Source: Paenibacillus lemnae (GTDB lineage Bacteria > Bacillota > Bacilli > Paenibacillales > Paenibacillaceae). From it: DNA of 64,000 nucleotides. The position numbers and the translations under genes were made by a program. The stretch lies in the NCBI RefSeq assembly GCF_012933385.1, contig NZ_JABBPN010000001.1, forward strand, positions 310,001-374,000. Reading direction: 5' to 3'. Positions 46,014 to 55,379 of the stretch are shown here, in pieces (the first letter of the stretch is position 1; each line of letters starts with the position of its first letter). Under the pieces are notes generated by a model, which had not been told where the DNA came from, made no database searches, and saw only the letters and a list, made by a program, of their open reading frames with translations.

Positions 46014-46092
46014 GCTGCTGCTTTCAAAGCGGGGGGAGTCGATGTTTGGTATAATACGAGTCAGAGATTTTAATAAAAGGAGTCTGCCCGTA

Positions 46093-48381
46093 ATGCCTCA
46101 AACCATTGAAATATCCGTCAGGCCGCTGGTCGAGTATGTGTTCCGGAGCGGCAGCATTGTGTCGGGTTTCCGTACAACAACCGCATTGACCGAAGGGACC
46201 AAAGCGCATCAGCAGATTCAGAAGGATTATGGGGAGCAGGATCACAAGGAAGTGCACCTGACCGCTGAAGTGGTATGCGGGGATCTTACCTTTGTGATTG
46301 AAGGCCGCTGTGACGGACTGATTTTAAGCGACGGCGTGCCGATGATCGATGAAATCAAATCGACTTCCGGCAGCCTTGAAGATATTGGTGAAGATACCTA
46401 TCCCGTACACTGGGCCCAGGCCAAAATGTATGCCTATATGTATATCCGCAAACATGCGGTCCAGCAGATGTCTGTTCAGCTGACATATGTGGGGATCAAG
46501 ACCGATGAGGTGAAGCGGTTCCGCCGCAGCTTTAGCGCTTCCGAGCTGGAAGCCTTTGCTCTGGAAGCTGCGGAGGCCTACGCGCCGTATGCCCGGCTGC
46601 TGCTGGAGCATGCGCGGCGGCGGGATGAGAGCATCCGCAGCTTGTCATTCCCGTTTCCGGATTACCGGAAGGGCCAGCGCAGGCTGATGGGCGCCGTATA
46701 CAAAACCATTAGCGACGGCCTCAGGCTGTTTGCGAAGGCGCCGACCGGGATCGGCAAGACGATTTCCACGCTGTTTCCTTCTATTAAAGCGATGGGGGAA
46801 GGGAGCATCAAGCGGATCTTTTATCTAACCGCGAAGACGATTACCCGCACTGCTGCGGAAGAGGCGCTGGAAAACATGTCAGCCGGGGGACTGCACCTGC
46901 ATGCGGTGACCCTGACCGCGAAGGACAAAATCTGTTTTCGTGAGGGGGACGGCTGCACCAAGGAAGCCTGTGTGTTCTCGGAAGGCTACTACGACCGGAT
47001 TAACGGAGCGATTCTGGATCTTTTGCAGCATGAGACATCGATGACCCGCCCGGTGATTGAGGAATATGCCCGCAAGCATCAGGTATGTCCCTTTGAGTTC
47101 TCGCTGGATGCTGCTTATGCCGCAGATGTGGTGATCTGTGATTATAATTATATTTTTGACCCCAGGGTGTCGCTGAAGCGAATGCCGGAAGAGATGAAGA
47201 AGTCGTCCGTGCTGCTGGTGGATGAAGGCCATAACCTGGTGGACCGGGCCCGCAGCATGTTCTCGGCAGAGCTTCGGAAGTCGATGTTTCTGGAGGTGCA
47301 GCGAGCCTATAAGGAGAGGAATCCGGGCATTTATCAGGCCGCCAAAACCGTGAACAACCGCTTTATTGTCCTGCGCAAAGTCAGCGGGGAGGAAGAACGC
47401 GTGGTCGGCTCCAGCCAGCCGGAGATGATGGATGAGCTGCTGGAAGCTTTTGTGATTCAGGCGGAAGCGGAGCTGGTTACGGGACGCGGAGGTGAAGAGG
47501 CAGAACTGCTGCTGGAGTGTTATTTTGCGTCACAAGGGTACCTGCGTATTTCGAGGCTGTATGATGAGCGTTATGTGACGTATGCGGAGCTTGACCGGAA
47601 TGAGGTATTCCTCAAGCTGTTCTGTCTGGACCCTTCCCATCTGCTGAGACAGGCCGGCAAAAACTTCCGCTCCACCATACTGTTCTCCGCTACGCTGACC
47701 CCTTTGATGTATTACCGGGATATGCTGGGTGCAGAAGAAGAGGACTACAGTCTGTCGATTCCTTCGCCGTTCTCGCCGGACCAGCTGGATGTGAGGCTGC
47801 TGCCTGTGTCCACTCGGTACAAGGACCGGGAGCGCAGCAAGGAGGCTATTCTGGACATGATGGACAAGCTGGTGATGGAGAAGCCTGTGAATACGCTGGT
47901 GTTCCTGCCGTCTTATCCTTACATGCAGGAGATTTATGAGGGCTTTACCCTCCGAAATCCCGGAATGCGGACCTTACTTCAGGGCCATGCCATGAGCGAG
48001 GAGGACCGGGAAGGGTTCCTGAACGCTTTTCAAAAAGATGCCAGCGAGCCGCTGATCGGCTTTGCGGTCATGGGCGGGATATTTTCCGAAGGCATTGACC
48101 TGAAAGGGGAGCGGCTGTCATCGGTCGTTGTGGTCGGGGTGGGCCTGCCGCAGCTGTCGTTTGAAAATGATATTATCCGCACGTACTTCGGCCGCAGTGA
48201 CAAGAACGGCTATGACTACGCCTATGTCTACCCGGGCATGAACAAAGTGCTCCAAGCCGGCGGCCGCCTGATCCGTTCGGAAACCGACCGGGGCACACTG
48301 GTGCTGGTGGACGACCGGTTCCAGAACCGGCAGTACCACCATCTCCTGCCCGAGGAGTGGCGGAATTTTAGACGAGTCTAG
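46093..48381 (+). CDS. DinG/XPD-like Fe-S helicase with N-terminal nuclease domain
   Basis: A 762-residue superfamily 2 DNA helicase. The N-terminal part has a PD-(D/E)XK nuclease pattern: Asp74 in CDGLIL and Asp86-Glu87-Ile88-Lys89. Helicase motifs follow: Walker A APTGIGKT (216-223), four cysteines Cys281, Cys288, Cys293 and Cys332 placed like the Fe-S cluster of XPD and DinG, the DEGH box (377-380), and late motifs GIFSEGIDLKGERL and QAGGRLIRS. The ATG at 46093 has AAAGGAG about 10 bases upstream; an in-frame start at 46012 lies within the pdaA terminator. The cluster suggests repair or clearing of DNA structures. It stands alone. Confidence 0.87.
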   Translation: MPQTIEISVRPLVEYVFRSGSIVSGFRTTTALTEGTKAHQQIQKDYGEQDHKEVHLTAEVVCGDLTFVIEGRCDGLILSDGVPMIDEIKSTSGSLEDIGEDTYPVHWAQAKMYAYMYIRKHAVQQMSVQLTYVGIKTDEVKRFRRSFSASELEAFALEAAEAYAPYARLLLEHARRRDESIRSLSFPFPDYRKGQRRLMGAVYKTISDGLRLFAKAPTGIGKTISTLFPSIKAMGEGSIKRIFYLTAKTITRTAAEEALENMSAGGLHLHAVTLTAKDKICFREGDGCTKEACVFSEGYYDRINGAILDLLQHETSMTRPVIEEYARKHQVCPFEFSLDAAYAADVVICDYNYIFDPRVSLKRMPEEMKKSSVLLVDEGHNLVDRARSMFSAELRKSMFLEVQRAYKERNPGIYQAAKTVNNRFIVLRKVSGEEERVVGSSQPEMMDELLEAFVIQAEAELVTGRGGEEAELLLECYFASQGYLRISRLYDERYVTYAELDRNEVFLKLFCLDPSHLLRQAGKNFRSTILFSATLTPLMYYRDMLGAEEEDYSLSIPSPFSPDQLDVRLLPVSTRYKDRERSKEAILDMMDKLVMEKPVNTLVFLPSYPYMQEIYEGFTLRNPGMRTLLQGHAMSEEDREGFLNAFQKDASEPLIGFAVMGGIFSEGIDLKGERLSSVVVVGVGLPQLSFENDIIRTYFGRSDKNGYDYAYVYPGMNKVLQAGGRLIRSETDRGTLVLVDDRFQNRQYHHLLPEEWRNFRRV

Positions 48382-48435
48382 ACCGCAGCGTTGTGGTATG
48401 AGCCGCGAATGGGGGCGATGTGTGTGGAAAACCAC

Positions 48436-48480
48436 ATACAAGCCCGCAAGAGACCTATGTGGTCTTTTGCGGGCTTGTAT
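48436..48480. terminator. strong bidirectional terminator
   Basis: Arms 48436-48454 and 48462-48480 pair over 19 positions with one mismatch, between the convergent helicase and PfpI genes. Confidence 0.8.
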
Positions 48481-48510
48481 CGTAAAACGCCATCCGCCGC
48501 AGACGCGCTG

Positions 48511-49137
48511 CTACTGGATCGACTTCATCAAGTCATGGAAGTAACGGGGTTCATGCGTGTAATTGAGCTGGTACCACGCCTCCAAGGTGTCAGGCTCAAA
48601 CACATCCAGCAGCCGCAATATATGCTTCGCAAACAGCAGCGGTGCGGTTCCGGATGATGTGACGACATGTCCGTCGGTGACGGCAGGATTGGTGTCGTAA
48701 TAAGCTTCCCCGACATAATGCGGACACATCATTTTGAGGTAGCCCAGGTCATTGCTTGTGTGTCTGATAGAATCCAGTATGCCTATTTTGGCAAGCCCAA
48801 ACGTAGCCCCGCAAATTGCCGCAACAACAGTCCCTTTTACTAAGGCGTCAGAAGCTTTTTGCAAGATAGGCTCATGCGCCGCGTCCATCCAAGTGTCGCC
48901 CCCCGGAAGAATCAAGACGTCTGTACGATCCAAAACACATGCGTCAACAGAAATATGCGGGGCAATATTTAACCCTCCCATTGTCGTTATCGAGCGGTGG
49001 TCCCGGCCAACGGTCACAACTTCAAGTGGTACAACCCCTTTTTTAAAATATCTCCCGGTGCGGAGTTCAGCCATAATATAGCCAACCTCCCAGTCTGACA
49101 TGGAATCCAATACATACAGATACACTTTTTTATACAT
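48511..49137 (-). CDS. DJ-1/PfpI family protein
   Basis: A 208-residue class I glutamine amidotransferase-like protein. The nucleophile elbow AAICGATFG places Cys109, with Glu17 (DWEVG) as partner and LILPGGDTW before it. The family includes chaperone-deglycases and peptidase-like proteins; this branch (YdeA-like) has no settled activity. The ATG at 49137 follows AGGAGTGG; a frame to 49200 overlaps a terminator. It lies downstream of a WYL regulator on the same strand but behind that regulator's terminator. Confidence 0.87.
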   Translation of the reverse strand: MYKKVYLYVLDSMSDWEVGYIMAELRTGRYFKKGVVPLEVVTVGRDHRSITTMGGLNIAPHISVDACVLDRTDVLILPGGDTWMDAAHEPILQKASDALVKGTVVAAICGATFGLAKIGILDSIRHTSNDLGYLKMMCPHYVGEAYYDTNPAVTDGHVVTSSGTAPLLFAKHILRLLDVFEPDTLEAWYQLNYTHEPRYFHDLMKSIQ

Positions 49138-49180
49138 TTGACCACTCCTTAGGCGTTCATCAATTGGTATATCCCCATTA

Positions 49181-49216
49181 TAAAAAAACTTCACTGACAT
49201 CCCCCGTCAGTGAAGT
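49181..49216 (-). terminator. terminator after the WYL regulator
   Basis: ACTTCACTGAC (49188-49198) and GTCAGTGAAGT (49206-49216), perfect 11-bp stem followed on the minus strand by T7. Confidence 0.85.
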
Positions 49217-49218
49217 GA

Positions 49219-50181
49219 TCAAGCCTGATAATGATTCATCATCTCCTGCAAAACTTCCAGCATTCTCTGTTTCATACGCTCAGGTTCTACAACTTGAATT
49301 GATGTGCCATATGGAAAAAATAAATACGGTACAGCATTGTGCATATCGGTTTCTTGCAGTTCAAACGTCACTGTGTCTGGTGACCGATCCTTGACATGAT
49401 GTCCTAAAAACCAATGCTGACATAAATGGTCCAGAGAACTTGCCTGACCGGTAAGCGTGAGCAGCTTAAGTGACTGGGGATGCTCCGCACTGGAAAGGAT
49501 GTGATTCATAAAAAAATCAGCCGCCGAAAACGACGGAGGACGATCAAAGGTGTGTTCGGTTGCAGTCCAGTTTAAAATACGATCCACTCTAAAGCTGCGG
49601 ATTTCCTCTCTAAAATGACAATAACCAATGACATACCAGTTGTGATTCCAATAAAGAATGCCATACGGGTCCAGCATCCTTTGACGGGGCTTTCCTTGAA
49701 GACGGGTGTCGTATTCGATAAGTACGGCGTTTTTGCTCACAATACTTTGTGCTAGCAGGTCTAATGCCGGTTCAACCCGTGGTCTTCCTGCGGTTTGAAT
49801 GACTTCAAACCCTTCTAAACGCTGATTGATCATGGTTATCTGCTCTGGATTGGAATATTGTTTGAGTTTGGCCGCAGCCCTGTCCAGGGCTTTCCCGCCA
49901 TAATAACCGGCCTGTTCCGCAAAATCAGCTGCATGCAGCAGTGCGGCCTGCTCGTCCACATGAAACAGAAGCGGGCTTTCAATAAAACGATGCAGCAGCG
50001 TATATCCTCCATGATGCCCGGCGTCCGATATGATCGGAACACCACTGGCTGAAAGCGTATCGATATACCGGTAGACTGTTCTGATATTCATCTCCAGCCG
50101 TTCAGAGATTTGCTGGGCTGTCATTTTTCTGCCGGAGTTCAGCATCCAAAGAATCGCAAGCATACTGTCGATCTTGGACAT
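49219..50181 (-). CDS. HTH and WYL domain transcription regulator (YafY type)
   Basis: A 320-residue regulator: DeoR-like winged helix (residues 1-60; MTAQQISERLEMNIRTVYRYID), a middle WYL domain (about 140-210; GILYWNHNWYVIGYCHFREEIRSFRVDRI) and a C-terminal WCX extension. WYL domains bind small ligands or nucleic acids and often control stress or defence genes. It may regulate the PfpI-like gene downstream. No defence genes are nearby. Confidence 0.88.
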   Translation of the reverse strand: MSKIDSMLAILWMLNSGRKMTAQQISERLEMNIRTVYRYIDTLSASGVPIISDAGHHGGYTLLHRFIESPLLFHVDEQAALLHAADFAEQAGYYGGKALDRAAAKLKQYSNPEQITMINQRLEGFEVIQTAGRPRVEPALDLLAQSIVSKNAVLIEYDTRLQGKPRQRMLDPYGILYWNHNWYVIGYCHFREEIRSFRVDRILNWTATEHTFDRPPSFSAADFFMNHILSSAEHPQSLKLLTLTGQASSLDHLCQHWFLGHHVKDRSPDTVTFELQETDMHNAVPYLFFPYGTSIQVVEPERMKQRMLEVLQEMMNHYQA

Positions 50182-50311
50182 GCAAGTATCACCTCATGAC
50201 TCTAGTGTTCCGTGTTCCTCGTTTTCATAGCTTAACACATGCGCCAGGAGGAAAAGCATAAAATTCCGCATGTCACGTTGTCGCAAGCCGTGCATGAGCG
50301 CACCACTGCAA

Positions 50312-50339
50312 TTGACATGACAACTTTTTCGAGTATATA
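50312..50339 (+). promoter_or_regulatory. promoter of the MarR/ABC exporter operon
   Basis: TTGACA (50312-50317) and TATATA (50334-50339), 16-base spacer. Confidence 0.7.
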
Positions 50340-50340
50340 G

Positions 50341-50361
50341 TTAGGTTACCTAATTAATTAG
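50341..50361. promoter_or_regulatory. candidate MarR operator
   Basis: TTAGGTTACCTAA (50341-50353) is palindromic around one base and overlaps the perfect palindrome CTAATTAATTAG (50350-50361). It lies right after the -10 box, where a MarR dimer would repress its own operon. Confidence 0.65.
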
Positions 50362-50402
50362 TAAGCTATCTAAATGACACATACAAAAAATGAGGTGGTT
50401 CC

Positions 50403-50948
50403 ATGACTGATTCTGATAAGGAGCCGTCCTTTAACTGCGGTGGAGCAAGCGATGCGTCTTCCCCGGAAGATGTGCTTGGTGAGGCTTCACGCCGGCTTAT
50501 GAGAACCTTCGGGCTGTTTCGCAAAAGGCAGTGGGAGCAGATGAGCATCTCCGGTTTCACTGCCGGGGAGATCAAGGTGCTGATGGCTTTAAAATTCCAT
50601 CCGCCTGCTGAAGGAACCGACGGTTTGAAGGTGTCCGAGATCAGCGGCCATATGGGTGTAACGTCTCCTACGATCACCCAGTTTATAAACGGCCTGGAAA
50701 GCCGGGATCTGGTGACACGCTTTATGGACGCCAATGACCGGAGAGCGGTCAGAGTGAAGCTGACAGCGCAAGGACATCACATTGCGGACAAGGCGCATGA
50801 AGCGTTTAATGTCCATTTCAAAGGTTTGGTAGAGTACTTGGGAGAAGAGGAGAGCATGGAGCTCGCCCGTCTACTCACAAAGGTGTACACCTATCTGATC
50901 GAGCATGAAATTGATCTCAATCCGGCAGATGTGAAAGGAGAGTCGTAA
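50403..50948 (+). CDS. MarR-family regulator
   Basis: A 181-residue winged-helix protein with an unusually long N-terminal extension (about 35 residues, acidic). Core: MALKFHPPAEGTDGLKVSEI, MGVTSPTITQFINGLESRDLV and the wing DANDRRAVRVKLTAQG. ATGAGGTGG precedes the ATG. The ABC exporter gene starts 3 bases after its stop, so it almost certainly represses this operon until a drug-like ligand binds. Confidence 0.9.
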   Translation: MTDSDKEPSFNCGGASDASSPEDVLGEASRRLMRTFGLFRKRQWEQMSISGFTAGEIKVLMALKFHPPAEGTDGLKVSEISGHMGVTSPTITQFINGLESRDLVTRFMDANDRRAVRVKLTAQGHHIADKAHEAFNVHFKGLVEYLGEEESMELARLLTKVYTYLIEHEIDLNPADVKGES

Positions 50949-50951
50949 AAC

Positions 50952-52679
50952 ATGTTGAAGTTGTTTCGGTATATTAAGCCATATCGTGGAGCTGTGCTGC
51001 TGGTGCTAATATTTACGTTCCTTCAGACACTGTCCGAGCTGTTTCTGCCTACGCTGATGGCGGGCATTGTGGATGACGGGGTATCCCAGGGCAATATTCC
51101 ACTCATCTGGCGCATCGGAGGCATCATGGTTGCGGTTGCTGCTGGCGGTGTGATCTGCTCCATCGTGGCAAGCTATATGGCGGCGAAATCGGCCACGGGA
51201 CTCGGACGGATTTTGCGGCAAAAGGTGTTCTCCCATGTGGAAAAGTTCTCGCTGCAGGAGTTTGACCGGATCGGCACGGCGTCGCTCATTACGCGTACGA
51301 CCAATGACATTACGCAGGTGCAGCAGGTGACGATTATGATTCTGCGCATGCTGGTGCTGGCACCGCTCATGTGTATCGGGGGGATCCTGATGGCAGTTAC
51401 CCGCGATCCCGGCCTGGCCACCGTGCTGCTTGTGGTCATTCCCGTGCTGGCACTGGCGATCTTTCTGATTGCATATAAAGGTATTCCGCTGTTCAAGGTC
51501 ATTCAGACGAAAATTGATACGTTGAGCCGCGTGACACGCGAAGGCTTGACGGGTATGCGGGTTATCCGTTCATTCAACCGGACGACCTATGAAGAAAGCC
51601 GCTTCCAGGAAGCGAATGAGGATCTGACGCAGACTTCTATACGGGTTAACCAGATCATGGGTGCGATGATGCCGGTCATGATGCTGGTCATGAACCTGGC
51701 GACGATTGCGATTGTATGGTTTGGAGGAGACCGGATTCAAAATGGTCATATCCAGGTGGGCGATCTGATGGCATTTTTGCAGTATGCGATGATGATTATG
51801 TTCTCCCTGATCATGCTGTCCGTCATGTTCGTGATGATTCCGCGGGCGCAGGCCTCGGCAGTGCGGATTAACGAAGTGCTTCAGATGAAGCCGGACATCG
51901 TGGATCCTGATCAGACTGGCAGAGCTGTGCACGGAAAAGGTCATGTGGTGTTTGATGATGTGACGTTCTACTATCCGGGTGCGGAAGAGCCTGCGTTGAC
52001 GGAGATTTCTTTTGAAGCGGGCCCGGGTGAAGTGACGGCCGTCATCGGAGGCACAGGATCCGGTAAGTCCACATTGATCAGTCTGATTCCCCGTTTTTAT
52101 GATGTGACTTCGGGAAACGTAAAAATTGACGGGCTGGATATCCGGGAAATGAGCCAGGAGGACCTGAGATCCAAAATCGGCTTTGTTCCGCAGCAAGCAC
52201 TGCTCTTTACCGGCAGCATTGCGGACAATATCCGCTATGGCAAAGAAGATGCGACGGATGAAGAAATCCGGCATGCTGCTGTCGTGGCGCAGGCGGATGA
52301 ATTTATATCCGGGATGGAGGGCGGTTATGAAGCGCCAATATCCCAAGGTGGGGGCAACGTGTCAGGCGGCCAGAAGCAGCGGCTCTCCATTGCGCGGGCT
52401 CTTGTCCGCAGGCCGGAAGTCTATGTGTTTGATGACAGCTTCTCGGCGCTGGATTTCAAGACCGATGCGAAGCTGGGTGCCGCGCTGAAAAGTGAAACGA
52501 CCGCCTCCACGGTTCTGATCGTGGCCCAGCGGGTCAGCACAGTCATGGATGCAGACCGCATCATCGTGCTGGAAGAAGGCAAGGTGGCAGGAATTGGCAG
52601 CCATGCCGAACTGATGGAAAGCTGCAGTGTCTACCAAGAGATTGTGTCTTCCCAGCTGTCAGAGGAGGAGATCGCATGA
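50952..52679 (+). CDS. heterodimeric ABC exporter, degenerate-site subunit (BmrC-like)
   Basis: A 575-residue half-transporter: six membrane helices (to about 310), then the ATPase domain with Walker A GGTGSGKST and a good signature VSGGQ. Its own Walker B ends Asp494-Asp495 instead of Asp-Glu, and the switch His is replaced by Gln526 (VAQR). Such changes mark the non-hydrolysing site of heterodimeric exporters such as BmrCD and TM287/288. Its stop overlaps the partner start (ATGA). Confidence 0.9.
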   Translation: MLKLFRYIKPYRGAVLLVLIFTFLQTLSELFLPTLMAGIVDDGVSQGNIPLIWRIGGIMVAVAAGGVICSIVASYMAAKSATGLGRILRQKVFSHVEKFSLQEFDRIGTASLITRTTNDITQVQQVTIMILRMLVLAPLMCIGGILMAVTRDPGLATVLLVVIPVLALAIFLIAYKGIPLFKVIQTKIDTLSRVTREGLTGMRVIRSFNRTTYEESRFQEANEDLTQTSIRVNQIMGAMMPVMMLVMNLATIAIVWFGGDRIQNGHIQVGDLMAFLQYAMMIMFSLIMLSVMFVMIPRAQASAVRINEVLQMKPDIVDPDQTGRAVHGKGHVVFDDVTFYYPGAEEPALTEISFEAGPGEVTAVIGGTGSGKSTLISLIPRFYDVTSGNVKIDGLDIREMSQEDLRSKIGFVPQQALLFTGSIADNIRYGKEDATDEEIRHAAVVAQADEFISGMEGGYEAPISQGGGNVSGGQKQRLSIARALVRRPEVYVFDDSFSALDFKTDAKLGAALKSETTASTVLIVAQRVSTVMDADRIIVLEEGKVAGIGSHAELMESCSVYQEIVSSQLSEEEIA

Positions 52680-54565
52680 GTGAGCAGCAACGTGGCGGCG
52701 GACACCGCGGCGGAGGCGGAGGCCATCCTCGTGGTGGTCCCTTCGGCGGAGGACCGCATGGACCAGGTATGCCAGTCGAGAAACCGAAAGATTTTAAAGG
52801 CACCTTCCGGCGTTTAGCCGGTTATCTCAAGCCGCACCGGGGCAGACTGCTGCTGGTGCTGGCTGCGGCACTGCTGAGTACAATATTCGGAATTGTCAGT
52901 CCGAAAATTCTCGGAGATGCTACCGACGTATTATACGATGGATGGAGGAATATGCAGAGAACTCCTGGAGCTAGCATTGATTTTGCGGCCCTTCAGGAAA
53001 TCCTGCTCTGGCTGGGCGGACTGTACCTGTTGAGCTCGGTATTTGGCTATGTCCAGCAGTATGTGATGGCCAGCGTAGCCCAGCGGACGGTTTACGATCT
53101 GCGTGAAGAGGTGGACCAGAAGTTGAGCCGGCTGCCGCTGAAATATTTTGATGCACGTTCGCATGGCGAAACGCTGAGCCGGGTTACGAATGATATGGAC
53201 AACATCAGCAGCACGCTTCAGCAGAGCTTGACCCAGATGATTACGTCTGTTGTAACGCTGCTCGGGGTTATTGTCATGATGCTGTGGATCAGCCCGCTGA
53301 TGACCCTGGTGGTCATCCTCACGCTGCCTTTAAGCGTGATTGTAACCATCGGAGTCGCCAAGGGTTCCCAGAAGCAGTTTGCAGATCAGCAAAAATATCT
53401 GGGACAGCTGAACGGGCACGTCGAGGAAATGTATACTGGCCACCGTGTCGTGAAGGCGTTCGGCCGCGAGCAGCAGAGTATCGCGCAATTCGATGAGGTG
53501 AACAACAAGCTGTATGAAGCGGGCTGGCGCGCCCAGTTTATCTCCGGGGTTATTATGCCGCTGATGATGTTTATCGGAAATATCGGGTATGTGATCGTCA
53601 GCATTATGGGGGGTATTTTGGTAACACAGAACTCCATTTCGGTAGGTGAAATCCTGGCGTTTATCCAGTACTCGCGTCAATTTACCCAGCCGATCACACA
53701 GCTGGCTAACATTGCGAACGTCATTCAATCGACCATTGCTTCGGCGGAACGCGTGTTTGAGGTGCTGGACGCAGAGGAAGAGATTCCGGAAGCCTCGTCG
53801 CCCCGGGATCTCAAGCAGGCACAGGGCAGTGTGGTGTTTGACCAGGTGGCCTTCGGATACAAGCCGGATCAGCGCTTGATTGATGATTTGAATGTGGATG
53901 TGAAGCCGGGTCAAATGGTTGCGATTGTAGGACCAACCGGTGCCGGAAAAACAACGCTGGTCAACCTGCTCATGCGGTTTTATGAGCTGGATGATGGGCA
54001 GATCCGTATCGATGGCGTGAATATCGCCGATATGAAGCGCAGCGAGCTGCGCGGCCTGTTCGGCATGGTGCTGCAGGATACGTGGTTGTTTAACGGGACG
54101 ATCCGGGACAATATCGGTTACGGCAGGGAAGGGGTGTCTGAGGAGGAGATCGTACAGGCAGCTGAAGCTGCGCATGCCGATCATTTCATTCGGACGCTGC
54201 CGAATGGGTATGACACGGTACTGAATGAAGAAGCGTCGAACATTTCCCAGGGACAGAAGCAGCTGCTGACCATTGCCCGGGCTATTTTGTCCGATCCTGC
54301 CATTCTGATTCTGGATGAGGCGACTAGCAGTGTGGATACACGTACCGAGCTCTATATCCAAAAAGCCATGAACCGCCTGATGCAGGACCGAACGAGCTTT
54401 GTCATCGCCCACCGTCTTTCCACCATCCGGAATGCGGATTTAATTCTGGTCATGAACAAGGGCCGCATTGTGGAGCAGGGCACACATGATGAACTGCTTG
54501 CGCAGGACGGTTTTTACGCTGATTTGTACAACAGCCAGTTCAGCGAGGAACAGCAGGCGGTTTAA
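52676..54565 (+). CDS. heterodimeric ABC exporter, catalytic subunit (BmrD-like)
   Basis: A 629-residue half-transporter. It begins with a Gly/His/Pro-rich stretch of about 35 residues, not seen in the partner, followed by six membrane helices and an ATPase domain with Walker A GPTGAGKTT, Walker B LILDEA (Glu548) and switch His579, all canonical. Its signature is altered to ISQGQ (Gln525). Together with the upstream subunit this gives one working and one degenerate ATP site. Likely role: multidrug or lipid export under MarR control. Confidence 0.9.
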   Translation: MSEQQRGGGHRGGGGGHPRGGPFGGGPHGPGMPVEKPKDFKGTFRRLAGYLKPHRGRLLLVLAAALLSTIFGIVSPKILGDATDVLYDGWRNMQRTPGASIDFAALQEILLWLGGLYLLSSVFGYVQQYVMASVAQRTVYDLREEVDQKLSRLPLKYFDARSHGETLSRVTNDMDNISSTLQQSLTQMITSVVTLLGVIVMMLWISPLMTLVVILTLPLSVIVTIGVAKGSQKQFADQQKYLGQLNGHVEEMYTGHRVVKAFGREQQSIAQFDEVNNKLYEAGWRAQFISGVIMPLMMFIGNIGYVIVSIMGGILVTQNSISVGEILAFIQYSRQFTQPITQLANIANVIQSTIASAERVFEVLDAEEEIPEASSPRDLKQAQGSVVFDQVAFGYKPDQRLIDDLNVDVKPGQMVAIVGPTGAGKTTLVNLLMRFYELDDGQIRIDGVNIADMKRSELRGLFGMVLQDTWLFNGTIRDNIGYGREGVSEEEIVQAAEAAHADHFIRTLPNGYDTVLNEEASNISQGQKQLLTIARAILSDPAILILDEATSSVDTRTELYIQKAMNRLMQDRTSFVIAHRLSTIRNADLILVMNKGRIVEQGTHDELLAQDGFYADLYNSQFSEEQQAV

Positions 54566-54578
54566 TATTTTATATCGC

Positions 54579-54624
54579 ATACAGCATCGCCCCGGGGGCA
54601 GGAGACCCCGGGGCGATGCTGTAT
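54579..54624. terminator. very stable bidirectional terminator
   Basis: Perfect 19-bp, GC-rich stem (54579-54597, 54606-54624) between the convergent exporter and nos-like operons. Confidence 0.9.
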
Positions 54625-54650
54625 TTAGGCGATGCTGCAGGTTGGGTCGT

Positions 54651-55379
54651 TTAAGAGGGCTGCATAACCAAGTCGGAAAAGGCGCCGTACAGACCGCCGC
54701 TGTAGCGGTACTTTTCCTTCAAGGGCAATACGGCTCCTTGATACCGGACATGACCTGTATCCAGAAAAATAACCTCGTCAGCAGCTTGTTCGGCAACATC
54801 CAGCTGATGTGTCGAGAAGATGACGGCCTGACCTGCCTGAGCACACTGCTGCACCAGAGTGACAAACGATCGCATCCAGTACGGATCCAGGCCATTGGTA
54901 GGCTCATCCAGAATGAGCAGCGGAGGCGCTGCAAGGAGGGCTTGGGCGAACAGCAGGCGCTGGCGCATACCTTTTGAGAAGGCGGTCAGCTTCTTGCTTC
55001 TTACGGCATCAAGTCCCACAAGCTCCAGCAGCTCCTTTACGCGCTGCTTAGAAACATTACGCAGTGAAGCGTAGAACATGATGGTTTCCTGAGCAGTCAG
55101 CGCATCACCGAAGTGAAAATCATCTGGCATATAACCGATACCATCCGCACATTTCTTCCGATGCTGCTTCCAGTTCAGGCCTTGAATTGTTAGCTCACCG
55201 CTGCTTGGACGGATGATGCCGGCCGTGATTCGGAGCAGTGTGCTTTTTCCTGCGCCGTTACCTCCGCACAGAGCCAGAACCTTACCGGGCTGCAGGGAGA
55301 AGCTTAGCGGCTGAAGAAGGGTTTGCGATTTGACGATTTTGGACACTTCTCTTACTTGGAGCAGCATAGAATTAGGCAT
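54651..55379 (-). CDS. nosF: ABC ATPase, NosF-like
   Basis: A 242-residue ATPase: Walker A GGNGAGKST, a lid region with GYMPDDFHFGDALTAQE, signature FSKGMRQR, Walker B LLILDEPTNGLDP and His in STHQL. The lid and gene order fit NosF, the ATPase that works with NosY and NosD in copper-site maturation of nitrous oxide reductase. AAAGGAGGAG precedes the ATG, which overlaps the permease end by 8 bases. Last gene of the minus-strand run. Confidence 0.83.
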   Translation of the reverse strand: MPNSMLLQVREVSKIVKSQTLLQPLSFSLQPGKVLALCGGNGAGKSTLLRITAGIIRPSSGELTIQGLNWKQHRKKCADGIGYMPDDFHFGDALTAQETIMFYASLRNVSKQRVKELLELVGLDAVRSKKLTAFSKGMRQRLLFAQALLAAPPLLILDEPTNGLDPYWMRSFVTLVQQCAQAGQAVIFSTHQLDVAEQAADEVIFLDTGHVRYQGAVLPLKEKYRYSGGLYGAFSDLVMQPS

